A DNA stretch of 64,000 bases from Streptomyces zaomyceticus (GTDB taxonomy: Bacteria; Actinomycetota; Actinomycetes; Streptomycetales; Streptomycetaceae). Under the pieces are notes generated by a model. The model searched no databases. It saw only the letters and a list, made by a program, of their open reading frames with translations, and was not told where the DNA came from. Position numbers and translations under genes: made by a program. Shown here piece by piece: positions 40,571-48,387 of the stretch. The DNA lies in NCBI RefSeq assembly GCF_014656215.1, contig NZ_BNBZ01000019.1, forward strand, positions 1 to 64,000, given 5' to 3'. Numbering within the stretch: the first letter of the stretch is position 1; the number at the start of each line of letters is the position of its first letter.

Positions 40571-41602
40571 ATGGCCGACACACCGCCCCGCACGGCTCAG
40601 CCCACCGCCCGCCCCGACCGGGCCGTTGCCCCCACCCGTACACCCGCCGACGCCTTCGCCCGCGCCTCCGCCTCCGTCTCCGGCTCCGCCGAAGATCCTG
40701 TCCACGACGCCGATCTGATCGTCATCGGCGGAGGGCCGGCCGGCTGCGCGGCCGCCCGCACCGCGGCCGGCGTGGGCATGCGGACGATCCTGATCGAGCC
40801 GGACGCCCTGTGCCGCAACCTCTACCGCATCCCGGCCCTGAACAACGTCCTCGGCGGATGGACCGACGGACCCGCGCTCGCCGACGCCGTCACCGCCGAA
40901 CTCAGGAGCACCGACCTCTGCCGGCTCGAACTGGGCCGGGAGGTCGGCGGAGTTCACGTCCATGACGAGCACGTCGCCGTCACCCTGGACACCGGTGCAC
41001 GCCTCACGGCCCCCCACGTCGTCGTCGCCACCGGCGTCGGCCCCCTCCAGCCCCACGACGTCGGCTGGATCACCGCCCCCGACACCCGGCCGCTGCCCCC
41101 GCTCTGGCGGGCCACTTCGCGAGACGCCGAAGCACGCACGCTCCTCGTCCTCGGCGGCGACCGCCCGATCGGCACCTTCCTCCGCGCCCGACCGGACACC
41201 GACACCCGCCTGTTGGTGGCGTACCCGGAGTCGGACGCGTACAAGATCGAGGAGATCCGCGACGACCCCCGCGTCACGCTCCTGCCGACCGAGCGTCTGA
41301 CCCTGTCCGTGTCGGTCTCCGGGCGGGCGACGGCGGACATCCTGAGCGGCGACGGCGGGCGGCGTACGGTCACGGCGGACGCCGCGTACCTGAGCATCGG
41401 GAACGCGCCCACCGCCCCACCCGGCGACCTCGTCCGGGGAGCGGACGGTTACTGCCCGCCGGGCGATCAGCATCCGCGGGTCATCGTCGCCGGCGACCTG
41501 CGCGCCGCCCGCTTCCAGCGGATCATGACGGCGCTGGGCTCGGGCAGCGAGGCGGCGCTGAGGGCGTACTACGCGGCGAGGGACCTCTCCGCGGGGCGGT
41601 GA
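40571..41602 (+). CDS. Thioredoxin-reductase-like flavoprotein without the redox Cys pair
   Basis: ATG 40571 opens a 343-residue protein. An Ala/Pro/Thr-rich head of about 48 residues precedes the FAD site DADLIVIGGGPAGCAAARTAAGVGMRTILIEP. The NAD(P) domain follows, including RTLLVLGGDRPIGTFL (a degenerate second Rossmann site), and the closing FAD contact HPRVIVAGDLRAARFQRIMTALGSGSEAA. The C-x-x-C of true thioredoxin reductases is absent: the place reads GVGPLQPHDVGWI. It is therefore more likely a ferredoxin/flavodoxin-NADP reductase-like or redox sensor protein. A tandem repeat follows the gene. Confidence 0.75.
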   Translation: MADTPPRTAQPTARPDRAVAPTRTPADAFARASASVSGSAEDPVHDADLIVIGGGPAGCAAARTAAGVGMRTILIEPDALCRNLYRIPALNNVLGGWTDGPALADAVTAELRSTDLCRLELGREVGGVHVHDEHVAVTLDTGARLTAPHVVVATGVGPLQPHDVGWITAPDTRPLPPLWRATSRDAEARTLLVLGGDRPIGTFLRARPDTDTRLLVAYPESDAYKIEEIRDDPRVTLLPTERLTLSVSVSGRATADILSGDGGRRTVTADAAYLSIGNAPTAPPGDLVRGADGYCPPGDQHPRVIVAGDLRAARFQRIMTALGSGSEAALRAYYAARDLSAGR

Positions 41603-41609
41603 GCGCCGC

Positions 41610-41665
41610 TGCGAAGAGGCCCCTGCGAAGAGGCCCCTGCGAAGAGGCCCCTGCGAAGAGGCCCC
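41610..41665. repeat. Four tandem copies of a 14-bp unit
   Basis: TGCGAAGAGGCCCC occurs four times in a row (41610, 41624, 41638, 41652) just after the flavoprotein stop, followed by related GAGGAGGGATACCC units to about 41710. It lies between convergent genes. Confidence 0.9.
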
Positions 41666-41752
41666 CGAGGAGGGATACCCGAGGGGGGATCCCTGAGGAG
41701 GGATACCCGCGCCGCGGTGCATGCGGGGGCGGCGGTTCCTCGGCGCGGTGGC

Positions 41753-42952
41753 CTACTGCGGGGCGGTCGCGCCGTCGTAGACGTTGCCCGGGGTGGCGAT
41801 CGCGGTGATCGCGCGGGCGAGCAGCGTGGACGGCTCCTGGCCGCCGACCTCCGAGTCCGTGTTGATCATGAGGACCAGGGTGGCCTTCTGCGAGGGCAGG
41901 TAGACCGTCACGGTCTCGTAGCCCGGGATGGAGCCGTTGTGCCCGATCCATCCGTTGGTCTCGAAGATCCCGAGGCCGTAGCTGGTTCCGGGGTGGCCGG
42001 TCGGCAGCGTCCTGAGCCGCTGGGCCTGCGTCTCGGGACTGAGCAGCTCACCGGTGGCGACGACCCTGGCCCAGCGGCGCAGGTCGTGCAGATCCGAGAT
42101 CATCGCGCCGGCCGCCCAGGCCCAGCTGGGGTTCCAGTCCGTGGCGTCCGCGACCGCGCCGTCCAGCGTCTGGTCGGTGTAGCCGCGCGGGTGCGGCTCG
42201 GGGAACTCGGCGCCCTCCGGGAACAGGGTGTGGCGCAGATGGGCCGGGCGGAGCACCCGGTTGCGGACGAAGTCCTGAAGACGCTGCCCGGTGACCTTCT
42301 CGACCACCAGACCGAGCAGCACGAGGTTGGTGTTGGAGTACTCGAACTGCGCCCCCGGCTTGAAGGTGTTCCTGTGCCTGAAGCCGTAGGCGAGCACCTC
42401 CCGCGGGGTGAAGGAGCGCTGGGGGTCGCTCAGCAGATCGTGGACGAAGTCCTCGTCGGAGGTGTACGGGAAGAGGCCGCTGCGCATCTCGGCGAGCTGC
42501 CGCAAGGTGATCCGGTCGCCCTTCGGCACACCGCGGACGTAGCGGGAGATCGGGTCGTCGAGGCCGATCCGCCCGTCGTCGACGAGCTTGAGCAGCGCGG
42601 TGACGGTGAAGGTCTTGGTCTCGCTGCCGATCCGGACGTAACCGTCGGTGCGCATCGGCCTGCCGGTGACGGTGTCGGCGACCCCGGTGGCCCGGACGTA
42701 CTCTCCCTTGCCGGGCATCCACAGCCCGACGACGACACCGGGGATGCCCGCCTGCTTGCGGACGTCCTCGATCGTCCTGTCCAGCCGCGCGGTCAGCTCG
42801 GGCCCCAGCCCACCCGGCGGACAGTCGTCCTCGCCGTGCGGGGCGACGGTCGCGGCGTGGACGGGCGTGGCGGGAGTCGCCGCCATCGGCGCCAGCACGG
42901 ACGCCACGAGTACCGTCGCGGCGAACAATCGGCGATAGGGGGTACGTCGCAT
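41753..42952 (-). CDS. Exported serine hydrolase/D-alanyl-D-alanine carboxypeptidase-type enzyme
   Basis: ATG 42952 begins MRRTPYRRLFAATVLVASVL, a Sec signal peptide ending APATPVHA about residue 33. The 399-residue protein has S110-E-T-K113 (RIGSETKTFT), the YSN motif (QFEYSNTNLVLLGLVVEKVTG) and the third motif HNGSIPGYE. It is therefore an extracytoplasmic penicillin-binding-protein-like hydrolase, probably acting on peptidoglycan peptides or D-amino acids. A GGCGTC-type weak ribosome site is present. It is divergent from the TerD-type gene. Confidence 0.87.
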   Translation of the reverse strand: MRRTPYRRLFAATVLVASVLAPMAATPATPVHAATVAPHGEDDCPPGGLGPELTARLDRTIEDVRKQAGIPGVVVGLWMPGKGEYVRATGVADTVTGRPMRTDGYVRIGSETKTFTVTALLKLVDDGRIGLDDPISRYVRGVPKGDRITLRQLAEMRSGLFPYTSDEDFVHDLLSDPQRSFTPREVLAYGFRHRNTFKPGAQFEYSNTNLVLLGLVVEKVTGQRLQDFVRNRVLRPAHLRHTLFPEGAEFPEPHPRGYTDQTLDGAVADATDWNPSWAWAAGAMISDLHDLRRWARVVATGELLSPETQAQRLRTLPTGHPGTSYGLGIFETNGWIGHNGSIPGYETVTVYLPSQKATLVLMINTDSEVGGQEPSTLLARAITAIATPGNVYDGATAPQ

Positions 42953-43108
42953 ATCGGGACGCCTCTTCCGGGTCACGGTCACGGTCACGGACGGCCACAT
43001 CACCACCGCCACCCCACCCCGGACACCCCCCGCCGACCGTGCCCCCCGGCGATTCCACTCGTTCGGCGGGGCTGTCGGCGGTGTCGCCCTCGGTGTCAGG
43101 ATGCGGGC

Positions 43109-44521
43109 ATGACACAGATCATCAAGGGGGGAAACCTTCCGCTCAGCGGCGAGCCGATGCGGGTCGCCGTCGTGCGCCGGTCCGGTGGGGCGGGGGCGCC
43201 GGAGGTCGACGCGGCGGCGCTGCTCGTCGACTCGGGCGGAAGGGTCAGGGGCCGGGGCGACCTGGTGTTCTACAACCAGCCCGAACACGCGGGGAGCGGC
43301 GTACGGCTGACGGGGCATGCGCAGCGTGAGGGCGGGGTGGTCGCCGACTGGCTGGAGATCGACCCCGGCCGTGTCGAGCCGGCCGTGGACCGGATCGTGG
43401 TCGCGGCGTCCTGCGACGGCGGGACCTTCGGAGAGGTCGAGGACCTGTATCTGCGGGCCGTGAGCGCCACCACCGGGGAGCAGCTCGCGCAGTACGTCGT
43501 CGAGGACGCGACCACCGAGACCGCCATCCTGCTGGGCGAGTTCTACCGCAGGAACGACGGGTGGAAGTTCCGCGCCGTGGGGCAGGGCTACGCCTCCGGA
43601 CTGCCGGGCCTGGCCGCGGACTTCGGGTTCTCCGTGGGGGACGGGCCGGGCGCGGAAGAGGAGTTCGCGGACGGGACGGGCGCGACGGAGGAGGTCGCGG
43701 GGGCGGCGGCCTTCCCGGCCGCTTCACCGCCCGCTCCGACCTTCGTGGACGTTCCGGCGCCGGCGTCCCCGGCCGTGCCCGCGCCGGCACCGGCACTCGT
43801 GCCCGCGCCGGCACCGATACCGGCACCGATACCTGTACTTGTACCCGCCGTCGCGAAGGCCGGTGGTCCGGTGTCCGCCTCCGTCGCGCCCCTCGGTGTG
43901 GCCCCGGGGCGGTGCAACGCCCTCCCCGGCGAGTTCGGCCCGGAGTTCCCGTACGTCGAGTACATGGGGAGGGGCAAGGAGGACGTCGAACCGGAACTCT
44001 CCCTCCCGCGCGGCTTCCTGGTGGTCGACGTGATGAAGAAGGGGGCCGGCGAAGTGGACGTCGTCACGCTGACCATCCGCAGGCGACGGTGGCGCCCGGT
44101 CCTGCGCAGTCGCATCGCGAACCTGCGCGGAGTGGGTGTCTTCCACCACGACGGCACCACGCCGATCCGGATCCGCGTCGACACCCAGGGACAGTGGATG
44201 ATCAGGCTCCGCCCGGTGTCGACGCTGCGTTCCTTCGACGGTCCGCTGGAGGGGTTCGGGCCGGACGTCCTGGCGTACACCGGCGAGAAGATCGACGTGA
44301 AATACCGGTTCCAGGGCGACGAGGACAAGAGCGGGGCTTCCGCGGTGTCGGTCCACCGGCGCGGCGGGCACCGGGAGCCCGCGTTCAACGAGTGGGGGCG
44401 GGGACGCGGCACCGGTTCGATTCCCCGGGGCCCGCGTCTGCTGGTCGTCGAGGCCGCCGGCGGCTGGTCGTTGGAGCCACGGCCGGCGGGCAGCGGCGGC
44501 TTCTGGACCCGCCGCCGCTAA
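43109..44521 (+). CDS. TerD-domain stress protein with Pro/Ala linker and C-terminal extension
   Basis: ATG 43109 follows GGAT. Residues 1-190 form a TerD domain: MTQIIKGGNLPLSGEPMRVAVVRRSGG and DAAALLVDSGGRVRGRGDLVFYNQPEHAGSGVRLTG, then the calcium-site-like EVEDLYLRAVSATTGEQLAQYVVEDATTETAILLGEFYRR. A Pro/Ala/Val linker (about 215-270) is encoded by repeats of GCACCGATACCG type. The rest (about 285-470) is a separate basic domain including SIPRGPRLLVVEAAGGWSLEPRP. TerD proteins act in tellurite and phage-stress responses, often in multigene clusters. No other ter gene is visible here. Confidence 0.8.
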   Translation: MTQIIKGGNLPLSGEPMRVAVVRRSGGAGAPEVDAAALLVDSGGRVRGRGDLVFYNQPEHAGSGVRLTGHAQREGGVVADWLEIDPGRVEPAVDRIVVAASCDGGTFGEVEDLYLRAVSATTGEQLAQYVVEDATTETAILLGEFYRRNDGWKFRAVGQGYASGLPGLAADFGFSVGDGPGAEEEFADGTGATEEVAGAAAFPAASPPAPTFVDVPAPASPAVPAPAPALVPAPAPIPAPIPVLVPAVAKAGGPVSASVAPLGVAPGRCNALPGEFGPEFPYVEYMGRGKEDVEPELSLPRGFLVVDVMKKGAGEVDVVTLTIRRRRWRPVLRSRIANLRGVGVFHHDGTTPIRIRVDTQGQWMIRLRPVSTLRSFDGPLEGFGPDVLAYTGEKIDVKYRFQGDEDKSGASAVSVHRRGGHREPAFNEWGRGRGTGSIPRGPRLLVVEAAGGWSLEPRPAGSGGFWTRRR

Positions 44522-44522
44522 A

Positions 44523-44694
44523 GGGTGTCCGGAAAGTCCCGCCTGGCTCGCGACGCCTGACACGCGCGCTCGCCGCGTTGTCGGGATCGTCCAAGTACGC
44601 CCGGTACGAGGGCGACCCTCCGCCTTGCGATCGCACGCACCGGACGCCGCGAGCCCCGCCCTGCGGGCGGACGGCGGGACTTTCCGGACCCCTT
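44523..44694. repeat. Long palindromic repeat element, copy 2
   Basis: GTCCGGAAAGTCCCGCC (44527-44543) and its exact complement (44673-44689) bracket an inner part similar to the element at 12217-12391: CGACGCC, ACGCGCGCTC, the apical AAGTACGCCCGGTACGAGGG and GCACGCACCGGACGCCGCG. The arms differ in sequence from the first copy, but each pairs with itself. It starts two bases after the TerD-type stop codon. Confidence 0.8.
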
Positions 44695-44720
44695 GGCCGT
44701 CTCGGAAGGGACGGCCAAGG
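44691..44720 (+). terminator. Hairpin terminator after the palindromic repeat
   Basis: CCTTGGCCGTC (44691-44701) pairs with GACGGCCAAGG (44710-44720) around an 8-base loop, between convergent genes. Confidence 0.7.
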
Positions 44721-44790
44721 AGGTGTCCGGCTCCGACCCCCGGTCCGGTGGGGGGCACATGCCCCGGCTCCCACCGGCTCCGGGGCCGGG

Positions 44791-45243
44791 TCAGTTCGCC
44801 CCGGACCTCGCGGGCTCGACCACATCGAGCACGGGCACCGCACGCGGCGAGCCGTCCGCGTCGATCGCGACGAAGGTGAGGAACGCGGTGGCGACCTCGG
44901 CGGCGGGACCGGAGTGGTTCCACCGCTCGGCGGTGACCCGTACACCGACGGTCATCGACGTCCGCCCGGCCCGCTCCAGGCCCGCCTCGACGCTGAGCAG
45001 GTCCCCGGCGCGGACCGGGGCGAGGAACGTCATCCGGTCGACGGAGACGGTGACGGCGGGGCCGTCCGCGTGCCGCCCGGCGGCGGCAGCGGCGGCGTCG
45101 TCGATGAGCTTCATCATCACGCCGCCGTGGATGGTGCCGTACAGATTGGTGTCGTGGTCGCTCATGATGTGGGCGAGTACGACCCGGGAGTCGTCCGGGG
45201 TCTTGGACGTACGGGCAGGGCTGGTGACGGTGCGATCGGCCAC
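44791..45243 (-). CDS. Hotdog-fold acyl-CoA thioesterase
   Basis: GTG 45243 has AAGGAGA six bases upstream. The 150-residue protein matches the single-hotdog acyl-CoA thioesterase group: DSRVVLAHIMSDHDTNLYGTIHGGVMMKLIDDAAAAAAGRHA (Asn/Gly loop and His-Gly-Gly), VDRMTFLAPVRAGDLLSVEAGLERAGRTSMTVGVRVTAE. It hydrolyses fatty or aromatic acyl-CoA. It is preceded, on the same strand, by a complete cobalamin riboswitch ending about 70 bases before the start, which is unexpected for a thioesterase. No other gene lies between. Confidence 0.8.
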   Translation of the reverse strand: MADRTVTSPARTSKTPDDSRVVLAHIMSDHDTNLYGTIHGGVMMKLIDDAAAAAAGRHADGPAVTVSVDRMTFLAPVRAGDLLSVEAGLERAGRTSMTVGVRVTAERWNHSGPAAEVATAFLTFVAIDADGSPRAVPVLDVVEPARSGAN

Positions 45244-45311
45244 GTCAACTCTCCTTCGCGAGTCGCGGCAGGGCGTGTCCGCGCGCGGGGGTGCCCGGCG
45301 CACGGGCAGCG

Positions 45312-45490
45312 GGCAGGTCTTCGGACTCGCGGGCCCACCCGCCGGATTCCACCGGCGGACACCTACTGGCCGTCGCTTCCCAGACCCTTCCCGGACCCAG
45401 TGCGTATGACGGCGGTCGTTCCCGCTCACCGCTGCGGGGCAGTCCCGGATTCCCACCGGGTTCCCTCTTACGACGCATCCCGCCTGGCGG
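45312..45490 (-). ncRNA. Complete cobalamin riboswitch
   Basis: Read on the minus strand the order is GGGAACCCGGTGGGAATCCG (about 45460-45441), CTGCCCCGCAGCGGTGAGCG, GCACTGGG, GTCTGGGAAGC, CGGCCAGTAGG and finally the B12 box GCGAGTCCGAAGACCTGCC (45330-45312). These are the conserved blocks of AdoCbl/B12 riboswitches in full order, with flanking helices. The next gene downstream is the hotdog thioesterase (45243). The remaining 45244-45709 region has no other gene. Confidence 0.92.
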
Positions 45491-45702
45491 ACGGGGCGAA
45501 CCAGCTGCACGCGCCAGGCTACGACAGGGGGCACGGCCGCTGCTGCTGACGAAGTCCATGAGAAGGGTCGGCGGATCCTGCCCGCACTCTCCAAAAGCCG
45601 GAGGGGGCGGAGGCCGGTCGACCGTGGCTCTCCGGAGACGCGGCGCGTGGCCGCCCCGAGCGGTTTGCTCATGCCGTGCCCAGGACTGTCGCTGATACGA
45701 TC

Positions 45703-45728
45703 TCGATTCGTGTTCGAGAAAGAATCGA
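45703..45728. promoter_or_regulatory. Dyad overlapping the TetR start codon
   Basis: TCGATTC (45703-45709) and GAATCGA (45722-45728) flank the GTG at 45710. TACGAT ends ten bases before the GTG and could be a -10 of a leaderless message. Autorepression is inferred. Confidence 0.5.
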
Positions 45729-46351
45729 CAACGCGGTCTCCCGCTCGCCCGGCCGTGGTGCAGCGCCGGGGCGTGGAGCGCAGGCGGGCCATCCTCGACT
45801 CCGCCGAGGCACTGCTCGCCGAGCGGGGCTACGAGGCCGCCACGCTCAAGGCGATCGGAGAACGGGCCGGCATTCCCGTCGCCTCCGTCTACCACTACTT
45901 CTCCGACCGGCATCAGGTCGACGCCGAACTGCTGCAACGCCATATGGCCGAGCTCGACGTCCTCATCGGCGCCGAGCTGGAGGCCACCGGGCCGCAGACG
46001 CTCAGCGACACGGCCGACGCCGTCATCAACCCGTCGCTCGCCTACTTCCGCCGGCACCCCGGCTGCACCGCGCTGTGGTTCAAGGGGCGCAGGGAGCCGC
46101 TCGTCGAACTGGTCCGCGCGTTCGACAAGGCGCAGGCCGAGCGTCTCTGGCGCCTCCTCGTGGAGCGCGGCCTCATCCCCGCCGACGTACCGCTCCTGGC
46201 CATGGAGCTCGCCTTCGAGATCGGCAACCGGCTCTTCGACGTCGCGTTCCGCCGCTCGCCGGACGGCGACGACGCCACGGTCGACGAGTCCCGCCGCGTC
46301 GTGACCGCGTATCTGGAGACCTACGCCTCGGACGCCCGGCGACGCGGCTGA
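45710..46351 (+). CDS. TetR-family regulator
   Basis: GTG 45710 is chosen; there is no ribosome site, and a -10-like TACGAT lies close by, so a leaderless transcript is likely. The 213-residue protein has the HTH at about residues 45-67 (TLKAIGERAGIPVASVYHYFSDRHQV). The C-terminal part RHPGCTALWFKGRREPLVELVRAFDKAQAERLWRLLVERGLIP is typical of the TetR_C_17-like branch in actinomycetes. The divergent partner is the riboswitch-thioesterase unit, and the following kinase gene is 173 bases away. Target uncertain. Confidence 0.8.
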   Translation: MFEKESTTRSPARPAVVQRRGVERRRAILDSAEALLAERGYEAATLKAIGERAGIPVASVYHYFSDRHQVDAELLQRHMAELDVLIGAELEATGPQTLSDTADAVINPSLAYFRRHPGCTALWFKGRREPLVELVRAFDKAQAERLWRLLVERGLIPADVPLLAMELAFEIGNRLFDVAFRRSPDGDDATVDESRRVVTAYLETYASDARRRG

Positions 46352-46524
46352 CGGCGCCCACCTGCCGGTCGCGGGGGAGCGCCGCTCACCCGCACGGCCC
46401 GCCAGGGATGCCCGCCGGTCCGCGAGTGGGAAGGCTGGTGGCACGGAGCGGGCAAGGAGCGGGCACGTCGAGGGCGCGGAGCGGGCGCCGGTCGGGCGCG
46501 TGCGGGGCGAGAGGCGGACACGGG

Positions 46525-47973
46525 ATGGGTCAGGACGGCAGGGGCGGGACGGGGTCGACGGGCACCGGCCCACCCGCGGCCGCGAGGCTGCTGGCGCGCC
46601 TGGCCGTGCTCGCGGTGATCGGGTCCGTGGTCGTGGTGGTCCTGGCGGTCGGCGAGGGCGGCCTGGAGGTCCTCCTCGCCGGATTCCTCGGACTCGTCGT
46701 GTGTGCCGCGGGCGTCTGGTGGTTCGTGGCCCACCGGGGCGCCGTCCGCTTTCTGGGGGCGCTCCTCGCGATCGCCGCGCCGGTCGGCGTCGTGGTGCTC
46801 TTCGTGCACGACGGACTGTGGCTGACGGCTCTGGTACTGGTCCTGTGCTGGGGTGTCGCGCTGGCCTGCGCCCGGTCGGCGTTGCGCAAGGCCCGTCCCC
46901 GACGGGTCGGGCGGGGAGTCACCGCACCCCGGCCCCGAAGCCCGTACCTCATCATGAACCCGAAGTCGGGGGGCGGGAAGGTGGGCCGCTTCGGGCTGGT
47001 CGAGCGGGCGCGGGCACTCGGCGCCCGGGTGACCCTGCTCGATCCCGACGCCCCCGCCGACGTGGCCGAACTGGCCCGCGAGGCGGTCGCCGAGGGGGCG
47101 GACCTGCTCGGCGTCGCCGGCGGCGACGGCACCCAGGCCCTGGTCGCGGCGGTCGCCGCCGCACACGACCTGCCCTTCCTCGTCGTCTCGGCCGGCACCC
47201 GCAACCACTTCGCCATGGACCTCGGCCTCGACCGGTCCGACCCGGCCCGCTGCCTCGACGCGCTGACGGACGGGGAGGAGCTCCGGATCGACCTCGGTGA
47301 CGTCGCGGGCCGCGCCTTCGTCAACACGGTGTCCTTCGGCGTCTACGCCGACGTCGTCCAACGCCCCGAGTACCGCGACGACAAGGCCGGCACGGCCCTG
47401 ACCCTCATGCCGGACCTGCTGGTCGGCGAAGGCGTGCGGCGGCTCGACGCGCGCATCGACGGCACGCCGCTCGTGTCCCAGCAGGCACTGCTGATCAGCA
47501 ACAACCCGTACATCTCGCCCGATGTGGTGAGCGGTGGAGGCCGCAGGCCGAGTCTTCACGACGGCGAGCTGGGTGTCTTGGGGATCCGGGTGGAGGGCGC
47601 GGCCGAGGCCGCGGACCTCGCGGTGCGCGGCTCGCAGTCCACCGGGCTGACCGTCACCACCGCGCGGCGGGTCGAGGTGACCTCCTCGGCGGGGCAGGGC
47701 TCCGGTGCGGACGAGATCCCCGTGGCGGTGGACGGGGAGGCACTGCGCATGACCACGCCGGTCGTGTGCACCGTGCGTCCGGGCGCGCTGCGGGTCCTGG
47801 TGCCACGGGACCGCCCGGGCGTCGCGGCCCCCGCTCCGCGGGTGAACTGGCGACAGCTCCTCGACCTCGCCTTCGGCCGTCCCGGAAGGACCCCGGAAGA
47901 GGGGGGTTCGGAAGAGGGGGCTTCGGAAGAGGGGAACTCGGCGGCGGGGACCTCCGGAGGACAGAGCGGCTGA
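46525..47973 (+). CDS. Membrane-anchored diacylglycerol/lipid kinase-family protein
   Basis: ATG 46525 has GAGAGGCGG upstream. The 482-residue protein has three or four N-terminal hydrophobic segments (about 20-125), then the DAGK catalytic domain: LIMNPKSGGGKVGRF, DLLGVAGGDGTQALVAAVAA and SAGTRNHFAMDLGLDR, ending with the beta-sandwich part with LLISNNPYI and the closing VAVDGEALRM. It phosphorylates a diacylglycerol or sphingosine-like lipid (YegS/BmrU group). The C-terminal 45 residues carry three five-residue repeats (EEGGS, EEGAS, EEGNS) encoded by a 15-bp tandem repeat near 47890-47935. Confidence 0.85.
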   Translation: MGQDGRGGTGSTGTGPPAAARLLARLAVLAVIGSVVVVVLAVGEGGLEVLLAGFLGLVVCAAGVWWFVAHRGAVRFLGALLAIAAPVGVVVLFVHDGLWLTALVLVLCWGVALACARSALRKARPRRVGRGVTAPRPRSPYLIMNPKSGGGKVGRFGLVERARALGARVTLLDPDAPADVAELAREAVAEGADLLGVAGGDGTQALVAAVAAAHDLPFLVVSAGTRNHFAMDLGLDRSDPARCLDALTDGEELRIDLGDVAGRAFVNTVSFGVYADVVQRPEYRDDKAGTALTLMPDLLVGEGVRRLDARIDGTPLVSQQALLISNNPYISPDVVSGGGRRPSLHDGELGVLGIRVEGAAEAADLAVRGSQSTGLTVTTARRVEVTSSAGQGSGADEIPVAVDGEALRMTTPVVCTVRPGALRVLVPRDRPGVAAPAPRVNWRQLLDLAFGRPGRTPEEGGSEEGASEEGNSAAGTSGGQSG

Positions 47974-48387
47974 CCTTCCCGGTCGCCGGGCCCGAACCGC
48001 GGTGCCGCCCGCGAGCGCCGCGATGCCGCCCGCGATCGCGGAATGGCTGCGCCCGGTCGGGTTCATGGTGGAGTCGATCAGTCGTGCGGTCGCGTCGGCC
48101 AACTGTTCGGGCAGTGAGGCCTGTTCGGGCTGTTCGGCCGTTCGGCCCCGTCGGACCGGATGAGGCACACCGATCGCGGCTGCAGTTCGTTTTCCACCAC
48201 AGCGGCGCTATCCGGCCAACATTCTGACGATTTCGACTCCCCGGACAACCGGAAATCCGGTCCCTTCCTCTCACCGCACGGGCGCAGCGAGTGCCTCTCA
48301 CGGGCCCGCCGGACGGTTGTCCCGTCCCGCAGGGCCGGGTGGCCCGCTGCCTGCTCCCTTCCACAGCATCCGGAGGACGAGGGAACG
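47974..48387. other. Gene-poor stretch with a possible coding remnant
   Basis: 414 bp upstream of the lysyl oxidase. On the minus strand (about 48168-47985) a frame reads LPEQLADATARLIDSTMNPT followed by GRSHSAIAGGIAALAGGTAV, with protein-like composition but no start site, so it may be the end of a lost gene. The part 48170-48387 should hold the lysyl-oxidase promoter. CGGACAACCGG/GGAAATCCGGT dyads are weak. Confidence 0.4.

Noticed and set aside
41610..41665. CRISPR array or attachment site
   Set aside because: Plain tandem repeat of 14 bases without spacers; no integrase nearby.
41717..43108. Upstream extension of the TerD-type frame
   Set aside because: Antisense of the exported serine hydrolase, whose active-site motifs are clear. 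The TerD domain begins at ATG 43109.
47985..48168. Minus-strand gene fragment
   Set aside because: Composition is protein-like, but no start, ribosome site or recognisable family, so it is only mentioned in the gap entry.
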